A DNA stretch of 6,896 nt from an uncultured Ruminococcus sp. Lineage in GTDB: Bacteria > Bacillota > Clostridia > Oscillospirales > Ruminococcaceae. The stretch covers positions 1 through 6,896 of the forward strand of contig CAMWOX010000087.1 of assembly GCA_947175975.1 (NCBI GenBank), given 5' to 3'. The stretch's first letter is position 1; every line of letters begins with the position of its first letter. The position numbers were made by a program, and so were the translations under genes. Of the stretch, positions 5,529-6,896 are shown piece by piece. The notes under the pieces were generated by a model. The model saw only the letters and a program-made list of their open reading frames with translations. It was not told where the DNA came from and did no database searches.

Positions 5529-5900
5529 ATGCAGGAGAATCTGTACCGGGAATTGAAATTTGCTGTGGTCTGCACGGTGATCCTGGATTTGATTTTCTGG
5601 ATCATTTCGCTGTTTTTCGTGAAATTCCAGATTGATGTGATTTCAGGTCTGCTTCTCGGCAGCTCCGGGATGCTCCTGAATCTGTTTCTGCTAAGAAGAA
5701 CCATTCTCAATGCAGTCCGTTTTGGCAAAACGAAACACTGGGCTGGTTATCTGATCCGTTGCCTGGTGGCATCCGTTGTGATTATGATCAGCTTATTTTC
5801 AGCCTATGTGAGTACGCTCACAGCAGTTCTGCCGTTTCTTTACCCGAAATTGATTTTCGGTGTATTTTACCAATTTCATAATCATTCGAAAGGAAAGTGA
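5529..5900 (+). CDS. atpI: AtpI-like small membrane protein of the ATP synthase operon
   Basis: A 123-residue protein with about four hydrophobic helices (roughly residues 10-31, 36-54, 70-90 and 93-113) and a short basic C-terminus. The GLLLGSSGMLLNLFLLRR segment in helix 2 has the Gly-rich pattern ending in Asn that is common in AtpI/ATP synthase subunit I proteins. Its place directly before atpB, overlapping it, is the standard position of atpI. Known AtpI proteins help c-ring assembly or ion (Mg2+) supply to the synthase and are not essential in several species; which applies here is not shown. The sequence family is poorly conserved, so the name rests on length, topology and position. 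Confidence 0.8.
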   Translation: MQENLYRELKFAVVCTVILDLIFWIISLFFVKFQIDVISGLLLGSSGMLLNLFLLRRTILNAVRFGKTKHWAGYLIRCLVASVVIMISLFSAYVSTLTAVLPFLYPKLIFGVFYQFHNHSKGK

Positions 5901-6658
5901 GTTTTTTGCAGATCAGTGATTTTTTAAGAGGTTCTCCGGATGGGATTGATGTCAGTGGTCCAAAGCTGATTGCTTCGTTTGAGCTGTTCGGGATTACGAT
6001 CAATCTCACGGAAACAATCGTACTCAGCTGGATAATTATTCTGGGTGTTGTATTGTTATTGCTTTGGCTCACAAGCGATATGAAAACGAAAAATATTTCG
6101 AAAAAGCAGGTTGTGGCAGAATGGGCTGTCCAGGCAATCTACGGGCTTGTGGATGATACTATGGGGAAGCATTGGCGGAAACTTGCACCCTATATCGGTG
6201 CATTGTTCACATTCTCTATTCTGGGAAGTCTGATCAGTATGCTCGGTCTCCGGAGCGTGACGGCGGATTTCAATGTGCCGCTTACCTGGGCATTGATTAC
6301 ATTTGTGATGATCCATGGAACGAATATCAGAACACACGGTTTCGGCGGTTATCTCAAAGGCTACGCAGAACCTGTTCCGGTTATGCTGCCTATGAATATC
6401 CTGAGCGAAGTTGCAACGCCAGTTTCCATGAGTCTCCGTCATTTCGGCAATATCGTCAGCGGCATGGTTATCACGAGTTTATTATATTTTGCATTGTCGG
6501 CAATTACTAAAAAGATCGGCATTGCATTATTCACAATCGGTATCCCCGCAGTGCTGTCATTGTATTTTGATCTATTCAGCGGATTCATGCAGGCATTTAT
6601 TTTTATTATGTTGACCATGGTCTATATTTCAAATGCAGACGGCAATGCTGAGGCATAA
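5897..6658 (+). CDS. atpB: F1Fo ATP synthase subunit a
   Basis: A 253-residue membrane protein forming the ion channels beside the c-ring. Hydrophobic segments lie near 40-58, 97-118, 127-142, 185-203 and 208-245. The key motif is SLRHFGNIVSG with Arg181, the essential stator arginine (Arg210 in E. coli). Most family members have LRLFGN, so His182 is a variant. The last helices carry FDLFSGFMQAFIFIMLT with Gln232, matching the conserved Gln of E. coli helix 5. The usual acidic residue nine positions after the Arg (Glu219 in E. coli) is Met190 here. The GTG at 5897 overlaps the atpI stop by four bases, but AAAGGA (5889-5894) is only two bases before it. A TTG at 5906, eleven bases from that site, is an alternative start that would remove three residues. 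Length is normal for the family. Confidence 0.96.
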   Translation: MSFLQISDFLRGSPDGIDVSGPKLIASFELFGITINLTETIVLSWIIILGVVLLLLWLTSDMKTKNISKKQVVAEWAVQAIYGLVDDTMGKHWRKLAPYIGALFTFSILGSLISMLGLRSVTADFNVPLTWALITFVMIHGTNIRTHGFGGYLKGYAEPVPVMLPMNILSEVATPVSMSLRHFGNIVSGMVITSLLYFALSAITKKIGIALFTIGIPAVLSLYFDLFSGFMQAFIFIMLTMVYISNADGNAEA

Positions 6659-6691
6659 ATAACAAAAAAAATAAGTTTGGAGGATTTACTT

Positions 6692-6896
6692 ATGGAAAAC
6701 AATGAGTTGATTGCAAGAGCAATTGTGTTGGGTGCATCTGCGTTGGGTGCAGGTACGGCAATGGTTGCCGGTATTGGTCCTGGTATCGGTGAGGGCTATG
6801 CTGTCGTCAAAGCCTGCGAGGAGATCGGCAGACAGCAGGAGGGTTCTGGTGATGTTACAAGAAAAATGTTTATCGTATGCGCTGTCGCAGAGTCAA
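6692..6896 (+). CDS. atpE: F1Fo ATP synthase subunit c, 5' part (runs off the window)
   Basis: The first 68 residues of the ring-forming, ion-carrying subunit; the second helix is cut off by the window edge. GGAGGA at 6679-6684 is seven bases before the ATG. Helix 1 (about 8-40) contains the Gly/Ala-rich packing motif and GIGPGIGEGYA with Glu34. The polar loop reads EEIGRQQEGSG (the RQP-type F1 contact). Helix 2 begins KMFIVCAVAES with Glu67, the essential carboxylate, then Ser68. Glu34 stands where Na+-binding rings such as Ilyobacter have Gln32, and Glu67-Ser68 match Glu65-Ser66. Two carboxylates 33 residues apart plus Ser is the pattern reported for the Na+-driven Fusobacterium nucleatum ring, so Na+ coupling is inferred. 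The gene lies 33 bases after atpB; the remaining subunits should follow outside the window. Confidence 0.97.
   Translation, partial: MENNELIARAIVLGASALGAGTAMVAGIGPGIGEGYAVVKACEEIGRQQEGSGDVTRKMFIVCAVAES

Overview
The window reads as a stretch of chromosome from a low-to-moderate GC Gram-positive bacterium, most likely a member of the Clostridia (a gut Ruminococcus or other Oscillospiraceae is my best guess, not proven). Reasons: strong AGGAGG-type ribosome binding sites, mixed ATG/GTG/TTG starts, near-consensus sigma-A promoters with extended -10 elements, and an F-type ATP synthase operon that opens with an atpI-like gene followed by atpB and atpE. All genes that I can support lie on the + strand.

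Layout. (1) 12-422: a small helical protein ending in a sigma-70 region-4-like helix-turn-helix, similar in pattern to the DUF1492/phage regulator type. (2) 423-734: a gene-free control region with a perfect 16-bp palindrome, an excellent promoter, a leader of about 215 nt containing a long hairpin followed by seven Ts (attenuator or small-RNA terminator), and a second small hairpin just before the ribosome binding site. (3) 735-2444 and 2476-5286: two adjacent coiled-coil genes, almost certainly one operon. The first product (569 aa) is soluble. The second (936 aa) has one N-terminal membrane anchor, a very long Glu/Gln-rich coiled coil with 45- and 48-residue internal repeats, and little else. 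Both end in a related globular domain of about 100 residues with an identical PNPHFY hexapeptide. I do not recognise this family. (4) 5287-5528: a compact intergenic region with a perfect consensus promoter, a strong intrinsic terminator only about 60 nt downstream (together a candidate ~60-nt small RNA, with the terminator also ending the coiled-coil operon), and then a separate promoter for the ATP synthase operon. (5) 5529-6896: atpI-like gene, atpB (subunit a, overlapping atpI by 4 bp if the GTG start is used) and the beginning of atpE (subunit c), which runs off the window.

How the genes work together. The atp genes encode the membrane part of the F1Fo ATP synthase. The visible part of subunit c carries two carboxylates (Glu34 and Glu67, 33 residues apart, with Ser68 after the second). 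This matches the two-carboxylate pattern described for Na+-coupled rotors such as that of Fusobacterium nucleatum, so sodium coupling is a reasonable inference. The coiled-coil pair looks like a two-component structural system: one membrane-anchored partner and one cytoplasmic partner sharing a terminal domain. This is the best candidate here for something undescribed. A link between that pair and the ATP synthase is not supported beyond proximity, because a terminator and a dedicated promoter separate them.
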